Shown piece after piece: positions 6,727-15,679 of a stretch of DNA of 39,987 bases (position 1 is the first letter of the stretch; the number at the start of each line of letters is the position of its first letter). The notes beneath the pieces are model-generated. The model saw only the letters and a list, made by a program, of their open reading frames with translations. It had not been told where the DNA came from and searched no databases. Source of the stretch: CAZDML01 sp964506645 (lineage in GTDB: Bacteria > Elusimicrobiota > Elusimicrobia > 2-01-FULL-59-12); contig CAZDML010000007.1 in assembly GCA_964506645.1 (NCBI GenBank), forward strand, positions 1 through 39,987, written 5' to 3'. A program made the translations under genes and the position numbers.

Positions 6727-6731
6727 AGGCG

Positions 6732-8720
6732 TTATTCAATGAGGATCCGGTAGTCTTCCCAGGGCAGATTGGGGTCGGACTGAATCACAATCTTGTGCTT
6801 CACAGCATGTTCCAGGCGATCCTGGCGTTCCTGGACGTATTGAGCGACCGGGGGGCTCAAAAAGAGCTTAATTTGATCGCCGGCACGGCCGTGCGTGAGG
6901 CGCAGGATCTCGCGTTTCACCTTAATGAAGAGAGAATCGCGGGAAAGCACCCGTCCTGAAGCGTGGCACTGCGGACACAGCTCACCCAAAAGGGCGAAAA
7001 GTGACTCGCGTTTACGCTCACGGGTCATTTCGATCAGACCTAGCCGAGTGATCGGCAGGATTTTGATCTTGGCCCGGTCTTCTGCGGTGTAGTCGGCTAA
7101 TGCCTCCATCACCTTTTGACGGTTGCGGGCATGACGCATATCGATAAAGTCGATGACGATAATGCCGCCGATGTTCCGCAATCGCAGCTGCCGTGCCACT
7201 TCCTGCGCCGCTTCGACATTGGTTGCGGTCACCGTTTCTTCCTGCGAGCGTTTTCCGGTAAATTTCCCGGTGTTCACATCAATTGCGCAAAGGCCTTCCG
7301 CTTCCTGAATGATGATGTAGCCGCCCGAGGGCAGATCGGCTCGGGCATCGCGGATTTTTTCAATCTGCGGCTCGATATTAAACGCCTGATAGAGCGGCGT
7401 CTTGCCTTCGTAGAGTTTCACGCGGCTCTTGAGTTCCGGGCTGATGGAATCCAGGAAGTCCATGAGATCGCGGTACTCGCTGCGCGAATCCACCATAAAG
7501 ATACCGGTGTTTTCGTTGAAAATATCGCGCACGGTCTGGAACACGAGACCAAGGTCGCGGTGCACAAGCGCTGGCGCTTGAGAACTTTCAAAACGACGCT
7601 GGATATTTTCCCAGAGCCGGATGAGGTACGCCATTTCGCGGCGGAGCGCCTGTTCATCCGCCCCTTCGCCTTCCGTGCGGATAATCACGCCGCCCTGTTT
7701 GGGGGCGCAGCTTTCCACAATCGTGCGTAATCGGTCTCGCTCTTTGCGGTCTTCGATATTTTTAGACACCCCGATATGCTCGGCCATCGGCATATACACC
7801 AGGAACCGTCCCGGCAGGGAAATGTCCATGGTCACTTTCACGCCTTTGGTACCGATCGCTTCTTTAGCAACCTGCAGCATGATGACTTCGTTGCGTGCGA
7901 TCATCTTTTCGATCTGCGATGAAGGATTGTGGCCCTTGGTCGGGATCACATCGCTCACATACAAGTAAGCGTTCTTTTCGAGGCCAATGTTCACAAACGC
8001 ACTGGAAATCCCTGGGAGAACGTTTTCGATGCGGCCTTTATAGATGTTGCCGACAATCTTTTCAGATTCTGAGCGCTCAATGAGAAGTTCTATGAGCTTG
8101 TTGTTTTCCATGAGCGCGACGCGCGTTTCTTCGGGCGAGCAGTTCACAAAGATTTCTTTCTTGGTGTTCTTGCCTTTGTGCTCCTTACCGCGGCCGGAGA
8201 GACGTTCACGTTCAAAGGGGCGCTGACCGTGATGACGGTCGTTGCGGCCGTGATGACGGTCGCCTCCATGACGATCATTGCGTCCATGACCACTATGACG
8301 GTCGTGACGGTCACGGCCATGGCGATCGTTCCTATTCGAACCGCCACGGGATCGTTCGAGCTGACGTGGGACTTCAATTTGAATCGGCTGATCATCCGTC
8401 GGAACGGCAGGTGCAGACGGAGCAGCAGTGTCATCGGCAATATCCGGGATCCCAGAATGCGACTCATCGCCATACGCCGGTTCGATTTCAACATCCAAGG
8501 ATTCTTCGATCACCACATCGTGCTCTTCCACGATGGGAGTCTCGTGAGATCCTTCGGACACAATATATTCCCCACCCAGAAGATCGGATTTTCCCGACCC
8601 TTCCGGTCGATGGTCTTCGGCCTCCGAATGTGCGGCCGTTTCATGCGGTGCGTGGGGTGTGTCTGTGGCCGGAGATTCCGGCGCATGTGTGTTGTGAACG
8701 TCTTTCTTTAAATCATCCAT
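6732..8720 (-). CDS. rng: RNase E/G family endoribonuclease with long N-terminal extension
   Basis: A 662-residue single-strand endoribonuclease for mRNA decay and rRNA processing. The catalytic part starts at about residue 188 with KEIFVNCSPEETRVALMEN. An S1 domain follows (YKGRIENVLPGISSAFVNIG, 227-246), then the DNase-I-like domain with D481 (AIDVNTGKF) and D524 (IVIDFIDM). The spacing of 43 equals the E. coli D303-D346 pair. The zinc-link CPQC is at 582-585. The C-terminus is RNase G-like and has no degradosome tail. Residues 1-187 are unusual: an acidic, His/Pro-rich stretch (about 20-118), then Arg/His/Asp/Gly repeats (about 121-170). The gene overlaps the rodA stop by one base (TAATG). 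Confidence 0.95.
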   Translation of the reverse strand: MDDLKKDVHNTHAPESPATDTPHAPHETAAHSEAEDHRPEGSGKSDLLGGEYIVSEGSHETPIVEEHDVVIEESLDVEIEPAYGDESHSGIPDIADDTAAPSAPAVPTDDQPIQIEVPRQLERSRGGSNRNDRHGRDRHDRHSGHGRNDRHGGDRHHGRNDRHHGQRPFERERLSGRGKEHKGKNTKKEIFVNCSPEETRVALMENNKLIELLIERSESEKIVGNIYKGRIENVLPGISSAFVNIGLEKNAYLYVSDVIPTKGHNPSSQIEKMIARNEVIMLQVAKEAIGTKGVKVTMDISLPGRFLVYMPMAEHIGVSKNIEDRKERDRLRTIVESCAPKQGGVIIRTEGEGADEQALRREMAYLIRLWENIQRRFESSQAPALVHRDLGLVFQTVRDIFNENTGIFMVDSRSEYRDLMDFLDSISPELKSRVKLYEGKTPLYQAFNIEPQIEKIRDARADLPSGGYIIIQEAEGLCAIDVNTGKFTGKRSQEETVTATNVEAAQEVARQLRLRNIGGIIVIDFIDMRHARNRQKVMEALADYTAEDRAKIKILPITRLGLIEMTRERKRESLFALLGELCPQCHASGRVLSRDSLFIKVKREILRLTHGRAGDQIKLFLSPPVAQYVQERQDRLEHAVKHKIVIQSDPNLPWEDYRILIE
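8226..8330 (-). repeat. Low-complexity R/H/D/G repeats inside rng
   Basis: This codes for residues 131-165 of the RNase, a string of imperfect units such as NDRHGRD, NDRHGGDRHHG and NDRHHG. At DNA level it shows as recurring GACGGTC/ATGACG units. The segment is predicted disordered and strongly basic next to the acidic stretch, so it is a candidate RNA- or partner-binding tail. Confidence 0.8.
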
Positions 8721-10066
8721 TAGTAGATATACCTCCTAAAATTTACGCTCTGGAGCAGTCCAATGGCTAGCAACGCGCTGACCATATGGGAACCGCCGTA
8801 GGACACAAACGGCAAGGCAACTCCGGTCACCGGCAGTAAGCCGATCACCATGCCGATATTCAAGATGGCTTGAAAACCGAACAAACAACCTATGCCTGCG
8901 GCGATGAGTGCTCCAAATCTGTCCTGGGTTTCTGTGGCGATTACAAAGGCTCGCCAGATGAGCAGCCCGAAAGCCGCGATCACCAAGCTCGCCCAGATGA
9001 ACCCGAGTTCTTCTCCGATGACGGAGTAGATAAAATCCGTATGCTGTTCCGGCAGGAAGCCCAACTGCGACTGCGTGCCCGAAAACAGTCCTTTGCCAAA
9101 AAATTGTCCACTGCCAATGGCGATTTCCGACTGCAAAATGTGATAGCCCGCCCCCAGCGGATCAAAACCAGGACTTAAGAACACCATGATGCGCTTACGC
9201 TGGTAGTCTTTCACCGAATGCTCGGCCACATGCGCGGAATACACGCCGAGCGCCACAATGATCGCCAGAAAAAGAGGGTATTGCCACGGCAGGCGAATGT
9301 GCAGCTTCCACCCGAGCCACCAGAGCGCGAAGATAGCGGCCGTGCTGATAAAGAGAAACTCGACCGTAGCGCGACCGCCGTGAGCAGACTGCACAAAAAA
9401 GTGCAAAATCGGGTGGTGCAAGAAGCCTTGGGGCTGTACGGAAAAATAGGTCGATAATATTGGAATTCCTGCCGCCAAACTGCCAAAGAACATAATCGCC
9501 AGAAGATACAGTGGACGCACGCCGGCAAAATACAACATCCCGAGAAGCAGCGGAATATAGACGAGCATCCCGCCCAGGTATGGCTCCATTAAAATCAGAA
9601 GCATATGCCCGCCCGCCAGACCGAAAAGCATTGCCAGGAATCGAAAGGACCCTAGCTCGCGCTCGGAACGGTCCATGAGACTGGCCGCAACAATCACAAA
9701 CCCGATACGAGCGAACTCCACCGGTTCAATGGATAGGGGCCCCATCACAATCCAGCTCTTGGCACCGTTGATGCGACGGCCGATGACCAAGACGCTCGCT
9801 AATGCGATCGTGGTGAGAATATACAGAACGCTGGGATAATTTCGGAAAAGCTGATAGTTCAAGCTGCTTAAAATAAAGAACCCTAAAAGCCCGACCCCTA
9901 TGGCAATCGTCTGTTTGACGATATAGCGGCTGGCGTTGGCCCCCATCGGCGTCACCGCTGAGAAAACGCTGGTCACGCCAATACCAACGAGAAAAATGAC
10001 TGCGAACATGAGCGGCCAATCGATGCGCCGCGACCAGTGCGAAAATCCAAACAGGCGGCTGGTCAT
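8720..10066 (-). CDS. rodA: Peptidoglycan glycosyltransferase RodA (SEDS family)
   Basis: A 448-residue, about ten-helix membrane protein that polymerises lipid II during cell elongation in partnership with PBP2. Family marks are INGAKSWI (about 109-116), GPLSIEPVEFAR, the EPYLGG segment, the large extracytoplasmic region, and the C-terminal GEELGF and LPVTGVALPFVSYGGSH motifs. Length is slightly above E. coli RodA (370). The gene is joined to mrdA by a TAATG overlap at 10066 and to rng by another at 8720, so the three are translationally coupled. An AGGAG site also precedes the ATG. Confidence 0.96.
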   Translation of the reverse strand: MTSRLFGFSHWSRRIDWPLMFAVIFLVGIGVTSVFSAVTPMGANASRYIVKQTIAIGVGLLGFFILSSLNYQLFRNYPSVLYILTTIALASVLVIGRRINGAKSWIVMGPLSIEPVEFARIGFVIVAASLMDRSERELGSFRFLAMLFGLAGGHMLLILMEPYLGGMLVYIPLLLGMLYFAGVRPLYLLAIMFFGSLAAGIPILSTYFSVQPQGFLHHPILHFFVQSAHGGRATVEFLFISTAAIFALWWLGWKLHIRLPWQYPLFLAIIVALGVYSAHVAEHSVKDYQRKRIMVFLSPGFDPLGAGYHILQSEIAIGSGQFFGKGLFSGTQSQLGFLPEQHTDFIYSVIGEELGFIWASLVIAAFGLLIWRAFVIATETQDRFGALIAAGIGCLFGFQAILNIGMVIGLLPVTGVALPFVSYGGSHMVSALLAIGLLQSVNFRRYIY

Positions 10067-11880
10067 TAGTCTGTCTCCTGGGATTCTTGGGTCGGCGTAC
10101 TGTCCGACCCTAGTGCGAGAGCCATCAAATCGTGTGCGATCGGAGCGGCGATACTGCCACCGTGACCTCCGTGTTCCACCACGACCGCGCAGGCCACGCT
10201 GGGGTTGTCTGCCGGGGCATAAGCGACAAACCAGGCATGATCTTTGCCCTTGGTACTTTGGGCCGTACCGGTTTTCCCTGCAACGACTGTGTTCTTAATC
10301 TGAGCGGCCATCCCTGTGCCGGTTTTAACAACTTCCTTTAAAGCGTCGTGAAGGAGATTCCACGAGTTATCCGAAATTTTAAGCTCTTGTGTCAGGCGCG
10401 GGCTGCCAATGACATCCCCCTGTTCTTCACCCAAATGCCTGGACTGCGCGACGAGATACGGCTGCCACATACGACCCCGGGTCGCCACCGCCGAAACAAG
10501 GGTCGCCAGCTGCATCGGCGTCACCTGGAGTGCCCCCTGGCCGATCACATAGTTCAGCGTATCCCCGCCCTGCCAATGCTGTCGGGTCGATGTTTTCCAG
10601 GCCACAGGAAGCATGCCTTTTTTCTCATTCGGGAGGTCGATCCCCGTTTTCTGTCCTAAACCAAAAAGGTTCGCATACTGCTCGATCAACTCCGGCCCCA
10701 TCATGAGCCCCGCTGTGTAGTAATACACGTCGCATGATTGGGCGAGAGCCGCATGGAAATTAACGCTTCCGTGGGAGTGTGGATATTTCCAGCACTTAAA
10801 CATACGACGGTCACGCCCGAGCACATAGTACCCTGGACAATAAACGCGTTCTTCGTGTCGAATCTTCTTCCCTTCGAGACCCGCCATCGATGACACAATC
10901 TTAAACACCGACCCCGGAGGATAAAGCGCTTGAATCGCCCGGTTGTAGAGCGGCAGCGAAGGATCGGCGAGCAACGCTTTTCGCTTTTCGGAATCGCCTA
11001 ACGGCAAAAACAAATTGGGGTCAAACGCTGGGGAGGAAGCCAATGCAAGCACTTCACCATTTTGCGGATTCATCATTACTACAGCGCCGGGCATTTTTGT
11101 TTCCTTAAGACGTTTCTGAGCCAGCGCTTCCAACTTGGCATCTAGTGTAAGCACGAGATCGCGTCCGGCCTGCGGCGGGAGATGACGCAACATGCGCACT
11201 TGACGGCCGTGCGCATCGACTTCAATTAAAATTCCGCCGTCCTGGCCATGCAGCAGTGGGTCATAGAGCCGCTCCAGGCCCGTCTTGCCGATCCAGTCCC
11301 CGGCGCGGTAGCCTTCATCGCCATATTTCTCTAATTCAAAATCCGTAATCTGGCCGACATACCCCAGCACGTGGGAAGCCAGCTCGGCCTTCGGGTAGTA
11401 GCGCTGCTCTTCAATGGCCAGTGAAATACCAGGCATATGAATGCGCCCTTGCAGAATGGAAAAAGCCTGAGCGCGTGTGAGACGGTCGGAGACGCGCAGC
11501 ATCGACTTGGCTTTAACCGCTGCCATGAGCCGATGTTCCAGCTCGATCTCGGAGACATTCAGAATCGACGAGAGGTGGGCGACCACCTGCTGAAAATCTG
11601 CCGAGGTTAGCCCGAGTGGCGAGAAGAGTGCGATAAAGACCGGTTGGTCATCGGCCAGAATTTCGCCATGACGGTCGAGAATTCGACCGCGGGGCGCATG
11701 TTCGACCACGACCTGCGTGTGATTGCTTTCAGAGGCTGCGGCGTAGGTGCGCCCCTGAATAATCTGCAGGTAGAAAAGCCGCAGAAAGCAGGCGCCCAGA
11801 GCCCCCAGCATGAACGCTTTGAGCCAACGTGCGCGGCTTTCCAACAACGTCTTCGATGAAAACTCAAAAGCCAACGGCAT
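10066..11880 (-). CDS. mrdA: Penicillin-binding protein 2, elongation transpeptidase
   Basis: A 604-residue class B PBP that crosslinks peptidoglycan in the elongasome. A single N-terminal membrane segment (about 21-41) is followed by the RGRILDRHGEILA dimerisation block (64-76) and the transpeptidase domain with SVFK (S324, catalytic), SCD (382-384, in the S-x-N position as S-x-D) and KTGTAQ (536-541). The length matches PBP2 of other bacteria. It lies between mreD (12-nt gap, good AGGAG site) and rodA (TAATG overlap), the usual shape-gene order. Confidence 0.97.
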   Translation of the reverse strand: MPLAFEFSSKTLLESRARWLKAFMLGALGACFLRLFYLQIIQGRTYAAASESNHTQVVVEHAPRGRILDRHGEILADDQPVFIALFSPLGLTSADFQQVVAHLSSILNVSEIELEHRLMAAVKAKSMLRVSDRLTRAQAFSILQGRIHMPGISLAIEEQRYYPKAELASHVLGYVGQITDFELEKYGDEGYRAGDWIGKTGLERLYDPLLHGQDGGILIEVDAHGRQVRMLRHLPPQAGRDLVLTLDAKLEALAQKRLKETKMPGAVVMMNPQNGEVLALASSPAFDPNLFLPLGDSEKRKALLADPSLPLYNRAIQALYPPGSVFKIVSSMAGLEGKKIRHEERVYCPGYYVLGRDRRMFKCWKYPHSHGSVNFHAALAQSCDVYYYTAGLMMGPELIEQYANLFGLGQKTGIDLPNEKKGMLPVAWKTSTRQHWQGGDTLNYVIGQGALQVTPMQLATLVSAVATRGRMWQPYLVAQSRHLGEEQGDVIGSPRLTQELKISDNSWNLLHDALKEVVKTGTGMAAQIKNTVVAGKTGTAQSTKGKDHAWFVAYAPADNPSVACAVVVEHGGHGGSIAAPIAHDLMALALGSDSTPTQESQETD

Positions 11881-11892
11881 ACATCACATCTC

Positions 11893-12387
11893 CTAATGTT
11901 CGATCGGGAAAATCGCCCAAAGCGATGCCCACCAGCTTAAAAACAGAAACACAAACGGCGCGGCGGCCGCATTGACAACAGGCTGCAGCAACAACATCCA
12001 CGTCCAGGGACGATGGTCAGACATGAAGACGCGGCTGAGCAGCAAGTAAAACAATAGAAAGAACAACGTCATTGCGCCCGTCAAAATACATTGTGTCCAG
12101 ATCTTGGTTTCATCGAGTTGTCGGCGTCCCATCCCTGCCATATACCCAATCGCGGCAAGCAAAATGGCCTGCAGGCCGAGTGGTCCCATGACAGCGGCAT
12201 CCAAAAAAAGTCCCCATAAAGCGCCCATCAAAACCCCAGCCAGCGCCCCACGGACAAGGCCGAAATAAAGCGTCGCAATGAGCGCCATATGAATGGCCAG
12301 CCCTGAACCGCCCATCCAGTGTGTCTGTGCCAGCTGGGCCCAGAGCAGACCCCAGAGCGTCAGAATATAAAAAGAAGTTGTTTTCAC
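11893..12387 (-). CDS. mreD: Rod shape-determining protein MreD
   Basis: A 164-residue, very hydrophobic inner-membrane protein with about five or six helices, part of the MreBCD elongasome scaffold. The start is set at the GTG at 12387, giving MKTTSFYILTLWG and overlapping the mreC stop by four bases (GTGA). The longer reading to 12504 adds a polar arginine-rich segment that lies inside mreC and is rejected. The GALAGVLMGALWGLFLDA segment resembles the central MreD signature. Sequence conservation in this family is low, so the call leans on hydropathy and position. Confidence 0.92.
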   Translation of the reverse strand: MKTTSFYILTLWGLLWAQLAQTHWMGGSGLAIHMALIATLYFGLVRGALAGVLMGALWGLFLDAAVMGPLGLQAILLAAIGYMAGMGRRQLDETKIWTQCILTGAMTLFFLLFYLLLSRVFMSDHRPWTWMLLLQPVVNAAAAPFVFLFLSWWASLWAIFPIEH

Positions 12388-13220
12388 TCGTCGCTCTCCG
12401 TGGCCAGGACAAAAACCGTACCCAACTGACGTGCTTCGACCGCCGGCCGTAATCGCGCCTGCAAAAACAGTTGCCGCGGGTCGAGCCCGATTTCTTCGAC
12501 CCATCCCAGCATAATGCCCTCCGGAAATTTTTCGCCAAGTCCGGAGGTCACCACCAGGTCACCAATCTTAATCGGGGCATCACGGCCGATGTATTTAAAA
12601 ATAAGGTCGTGGCTGTTTGTGCCTTCCACCACCCCGTCGACCTGGGACTGCCCTTCGACAGCGGCCGCCACCGCGCTGAGGGAGTCGTGTACAAGCATCA
12701 CCTTGCCGATCTCCGGACCCACATCCACCATTCGGCCGATGAGAGCTTCCCGGCTGCCGGAGAGGGCAATAACGGGTTGGTCCAAAAGCAAACCGTCTTT
12801 CTTTCCTTTATTCAAAATGAGTTCCTGGAACCAGCGCTGGGGCTCTCGGCCGATCACGCGGGCCGCAATGGCACGCGGCCAACGCTTTTCCTTTAAATTG
12901 AGAAGACGATTCAGCCGTATATTTTCCTGCTGGAGAGAAAGCAAGCGACGGGATTGTTCGGCTTGTTCAATGGGAAGAACAGGGACTGCGTCAGACGCTA
13001 CAGCTGGAGCCACGGCAAGCGCATCTTCCGCATGACGTGCACTGCTGGGTAGTCCCAACCAGGACACCGCCCGTTGAGATGGAAGCGTACAAACGACCAG
13101 GAAGCCGCGGAACCGCACCACAATCGAGGAATGGCGAAAGATTAATAGAAGGAAAGACAGTAGGATAACCGATAGAAAAACAACGGTAGCACGCTGACGG
13201 TCGTAAAGTTCCCAGTCCAT
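12384..13220 (-). CDS. mreC: Rod shape-determining protein MreC
   Basis: A 278-residue bitopic protein linking cytoplasmic MreB to the periplasmic PBP2/RodA machinery. It has a membrane helix (about 11-28), an unusual Ala/Val/Pro-rich spacer (about 62-83), a coiled coil (about 84-112), and a beta-domain with VIGREPQRWF (122-131), DQPVIA and GLGEKFPEGIMLGWV, all typical MreC blocks. It lies 30 nt after mreB, the largest gap between rpoB and rng, and overlaps mreD by four bases. Confidence 0.96.
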   Translation of the reverse strand: MDWELYDRQRATVVFLSVILLSFLLLIFRHSSIVVRFRGFLVVCTLPSQRAVSWLGLPSSARHAEDALAVAPAVASDAVPVLPIEQAEQSRRLLSLQQENIRLNRLLNLKEKRWPRAIAARVIGREPQRWFQELILNKGKKDGLLLDQPVIALSGSREALIGRMVDVGPEIGKVMLVHDSLSAVAAAVEGQSQVDGVVEGTNSHDLIFKYIGRDAPIKIGDLVVTSGLGEKFPEGIMLGWVEEIGLDPRQLFLQARLRPAVEARQLGTVFVLATESDE

Positions 13221-13250
13221 AAGGCCTCGGAACTCTGGAAGGAGAAACGA

Positions 13251-14285
13251 TTATCTGGGCGGCAGGGCGCGGCGTTCACGCCGCATTTGATCCAATTCTT
13301 CTAAATAGCGCCCTGTCCCCATCACCACGCAGGTGAGAGGATCCGCAGCCATGACAACGGGGAGTTCTGTCTCTTGCGACAACAGATCCGGTAGTCCACG
13401 CAGAAGGGCTCCACCCCCCGCGAGAACAATACCCGTGTCAACTAAATCGGCGGCCAATTCGGCCGGTGTTTCTTCCAGAGTTTGTTTAATGACTTCGATG
13501 ATCAGTTTGATGGGGTCCGCCAAGGCCTGGCGTACTTCTTCCGACGTAATGGTCACGGTTTTCGGGAGCCCTGTGACCTGGTCACGGCCTTTTACTTCCA
13601 TCACCTGCTCTTCGGGTAGAGGGAAAACGGATCCTATCTTGATCTTCACGTCTTCTGCTGACGTTTCCCCTACCAACAAGTTATACTTGCGACGGAAATA
13701 CTGAATAATCGCTTCATCCAGTTCATCCCCCGCCACATCTAAAGACTTCGACACAACCATGTCGCCCAGCGAAACAACGGCAACCTCGGTTGTTCCCCCA
13801 CCCATATCAACGATCATATGTCCACGCGGTTCATTGATGGGAATGTCCGCGCCGATGGCCGCTGCCATGGGTTCTTCGATTAAATACACTTCGCGTGCGC
13901 CGGCTTGTTGCGCCGACTCGCGCACGGCACGTTTTTCGACTTCTGTAATTCCAGACGGAACCCCGATCACGACCCTGGGATGCAACAGGCTCCGGCGATT
14001 ATGCACTTTCTTAATGAAATAGCGAATCATCCGCTCCGTGACGTCAAAATCCGCAATCACGCCGTTGCGCAGAGGACGGACAGCAATGATGTTTGCGGGG
14101 GTTTTTCCGAGCATGCGTTTGGCTTCTGCGCCAATCGCCAGGACGTTGCGGGTGTCTTTTTCGATAGCCACTACGGAGGGTTCGCGAAGAACGATGCCCT
14201 GTCCTTTCACATAAACAAGAGTATTGGCCGTTCCGAGGTCAATACCCATGTCGTTACTAAACAGACTGAAGAGATAATTGAACAT
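13251..14285 (-). CDS. mreB: Actin-like rod shape protein MreB
   Basis: A 344-residue actin homologue that forms membrane-bound filaments guiding cell-wall elongation. It shows the nucleotide-site motifs DLGTANT (16-22), VDMGGGTTEVAVVSLG and AGGGALLRGLPDLL. The hydrophobic start MFNYLFSLF is a likely membrane-targeting amphipathic tip. Only 17 nt separate it from the rplQ stop, with no terminator visible and only a weak ribosome site. It is therefore likely to be read, at least in part, from the ribosomal-protein transcript. Confidence 0.98.
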   Translation of the reverse strand: MFNYLFSLFSNDMGIDLGTANTLVYVKGQGIVLREPSVVAIEKDTRNVLAIGAEAKRMLGKTPANIIAVRPLRNGVIADFDVTERMIRYFIKKVHNRRSLLHPRVVIGVPSGITEVEKRAVRESAQQAGAREVYLIEEPMAAAIGADIPINEPRGHMIVDMGGGTTEVAVVSLGDMVVSKSLDVAGDELDEAIIQYFRRKYNLLVGETSAEDVKIKIGSVFPLPEEQVMEVKGRDQVTGLPKTVTITSEEVRQALADPIKLIIEVIKQTLEETPAELAADLVDTGIVLAGGGALLRGLPDLLSQETELPVVMAADPLTCVVMGTGRYLEELDQMRRERRALPPR

Positions 14286-14302
14286 TAACTTAGCGACGTC
14301 TC

Positions 14303-14653
14303 TTAGGACATCAGCTTAAGAATACCCATTTCAGCGCCATCTGACAAGCGGGGCCCTTTATAAATAAATTGTGTGTACCCACCCTTCCGTGCTTTAAAGC
14401 GGGGCGCAATTACATCAAAGAGCTTTTGCTGAACATCTTTATTGGTCAGATCTTTCGCAACGCGTCGGCGCGCAGACAGATCGCCTGCTTTAGCAGCAGT
14501 GATCAATTTTTCCGTAAAGCGTGCCACTTCACGCGCTTTCGGCTGCGTCGTCTCAATTTTTTCATAATGCAAAAGGCTGGTCGCCATGTTGCGCAACATC
14601 GCAAAGCGATGACCCGTTGTGCGTCCGAGTTTACGTCCGCTGTGTGTCTTCAT
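14303..14653 (-). CDS. rplQ: 50S ribosomal protein L17
   Basis: A 116-residue L17 near the tunnel exit of the large subunit. Family block at the N-terminus: RKLGRTTGHRFAMLRNM, then LLHYEKIETT and KAREVARFTEKLIT. It is the last gene of the alpha operon, three nt after rpoA, and mreB follows at once. Length is normal. Confidence 0.97.
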   Translation of the reverse strand: MKTHSGRKLGRTTGHRFAMLRNMATSLLHYEKIETTQPKAREVARFTEKLITAAKAGDLSARRRVAKDLTNKDVQQKLFDVIAPRFKARKGGYTQFIYKGPRLSDGAEMGILKLMS

Positions 14654-14656
14654 GAT

Positions 14657-15667
14657 TTACGCCGGCTTGGAAGGCTGCGCGACGCCGGACAAATCCATGC
14701 CCAGGCTCAAGCTCAGCTCCGAGAGCCGCTCCTTAATTTCATCGAGAGATTTTTTACCGAAATTCTTGTAGCCGATCAGCTCGTCATCGGTTTTGCTAAC
14801 GAGGTCACCAATTGTTCGGATCTTCGCGGCTTTCAGACAGTTCGACGCACGGACAGAGAGTTCAATGATGTCGACCGGCTGGTTCAGCAATTCACGAAGA
14901 CGCTCTGCATCCGGGCTGGCCGAAACAGCGGCTGCTGTCGCGGGCGCTTCGGCGGGGACTTCTTCCACTTCTTCTTCGAATGTGATGAAGATGGAGAGGC
15001 TGTCTTTCAAGATCTTGGCGGAATAGGCAATCGCATCACCCGGCGCTACCGATCCATCCGTCCAGACGTCGAGGATCAAGCGGTCGTAGTCCGTCACCTG
15101 ACCCACTCGGGAATTTTCCACGTCGTAGTTCACTTTGATGACCGGCGAGAACAAAGAATCCATCATCAAGGTGTCAGCGGGATAACTTTCTTTACTCTGC
15201 TTTTCGGCGGAGACGTAACCGCGGCCGCGGGCCACCCACAGTTGCATATTGATTTCGCCTGAACTGTCGAGCGTTGCAATCGGCAGATCCGGGGTCAGGA
15301 TTTCGACGTTACCGTTGGCTTCAATGTCTTTGGCTCGGACGACGCGCTCACCCTTCACCGAGAGGCGGAGGACTTCAGGTTCTGGCGTATGTAGTTTGAA
15401 GCGTAGTTGTTTGAGATTGAGGAGGATCGTGATGATGTCTTCGCGCACGCCTTTGAGCGTGGAATATTCATGCACGACTTTGTCGATCTTCACTGCCGTG
15501 ATCGCACAGCCTTCAAGGCTGGAGAGCAGGATGCGGCGAAGAGAATTGCCGATCGTGTGGCCATAGCCCTTTTCGAACGGTTCGGCATAAAAACGGCCGA
15601 ACGTATCGGTCAGTGTGTCCTGGTCACATTCAAGTCGCTGGGGTAATACCAAATCTTTTAGTCTCAT
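14657..15667 (-). CDS. rpoA: RNA polymerase alpha subunit
   Basis: A 336-residue alpha subunit. The N-terminal domain (about 1-235) dimerises and assembles beta and beta' (blocks EPFEKGYGHTIGNSLRRILLSS and VVHEYSTLKGVREDI). After an Ala/Pro/Glu-rich linker, the C-terminal domain (about 258-325) contains the helix-hairpin-helix segment LKAAKIRTIGDLV and GKKSLDEIKERL that binds UP elements and activators. It lies in the usual rpsD-rpoA-rplQ order. Confidence 0.98.
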   Translation of the reverse strand: MRLKDLVLPQRLECDQDTLTDTFGRFYAEPFEKGYGHTIGNSLRRILLSSLEGCAITAVKIDKVVHEYSTLKGVREDIITILLNLKQLRFKLHTPEPEVLRLSVKGERVVRAKDIEANGNVEILTPDLPIATLDSSGEINMQLWVARGRGYVSAEKQSKESYPADTLMMDSLFSPVIKVNYDVENSRVGQVTDYDRLILDVWTDGSVAPGDAIAYSAKILKDSLSIFITFEEEVEEVPAEAPATAAAVSASPDAERLRELLNQPVDIIELSVRASNCLKAAKIRTIGDLVSKTDDELIGYKNFGKKSLDEIKERLSELSLSLGMDLSGVAQPSKPA

Positions 15668-15679
15668 CCTAACGTCCTC

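Noticed and set aside
8226..8330. CRISPR-like or tandem DNA repeat array
   Set aside because: The units are imperfect, in frame, and encode a low-complexity protein segment of the RNase; there are no unique spacers.
11893..12504. Extended mreD reading starting inside mreC
   Set aside because: The extra 39 residues are polar and antithetical to MreD; the GTG at 12387 with a GTGA overlap is the natural start.
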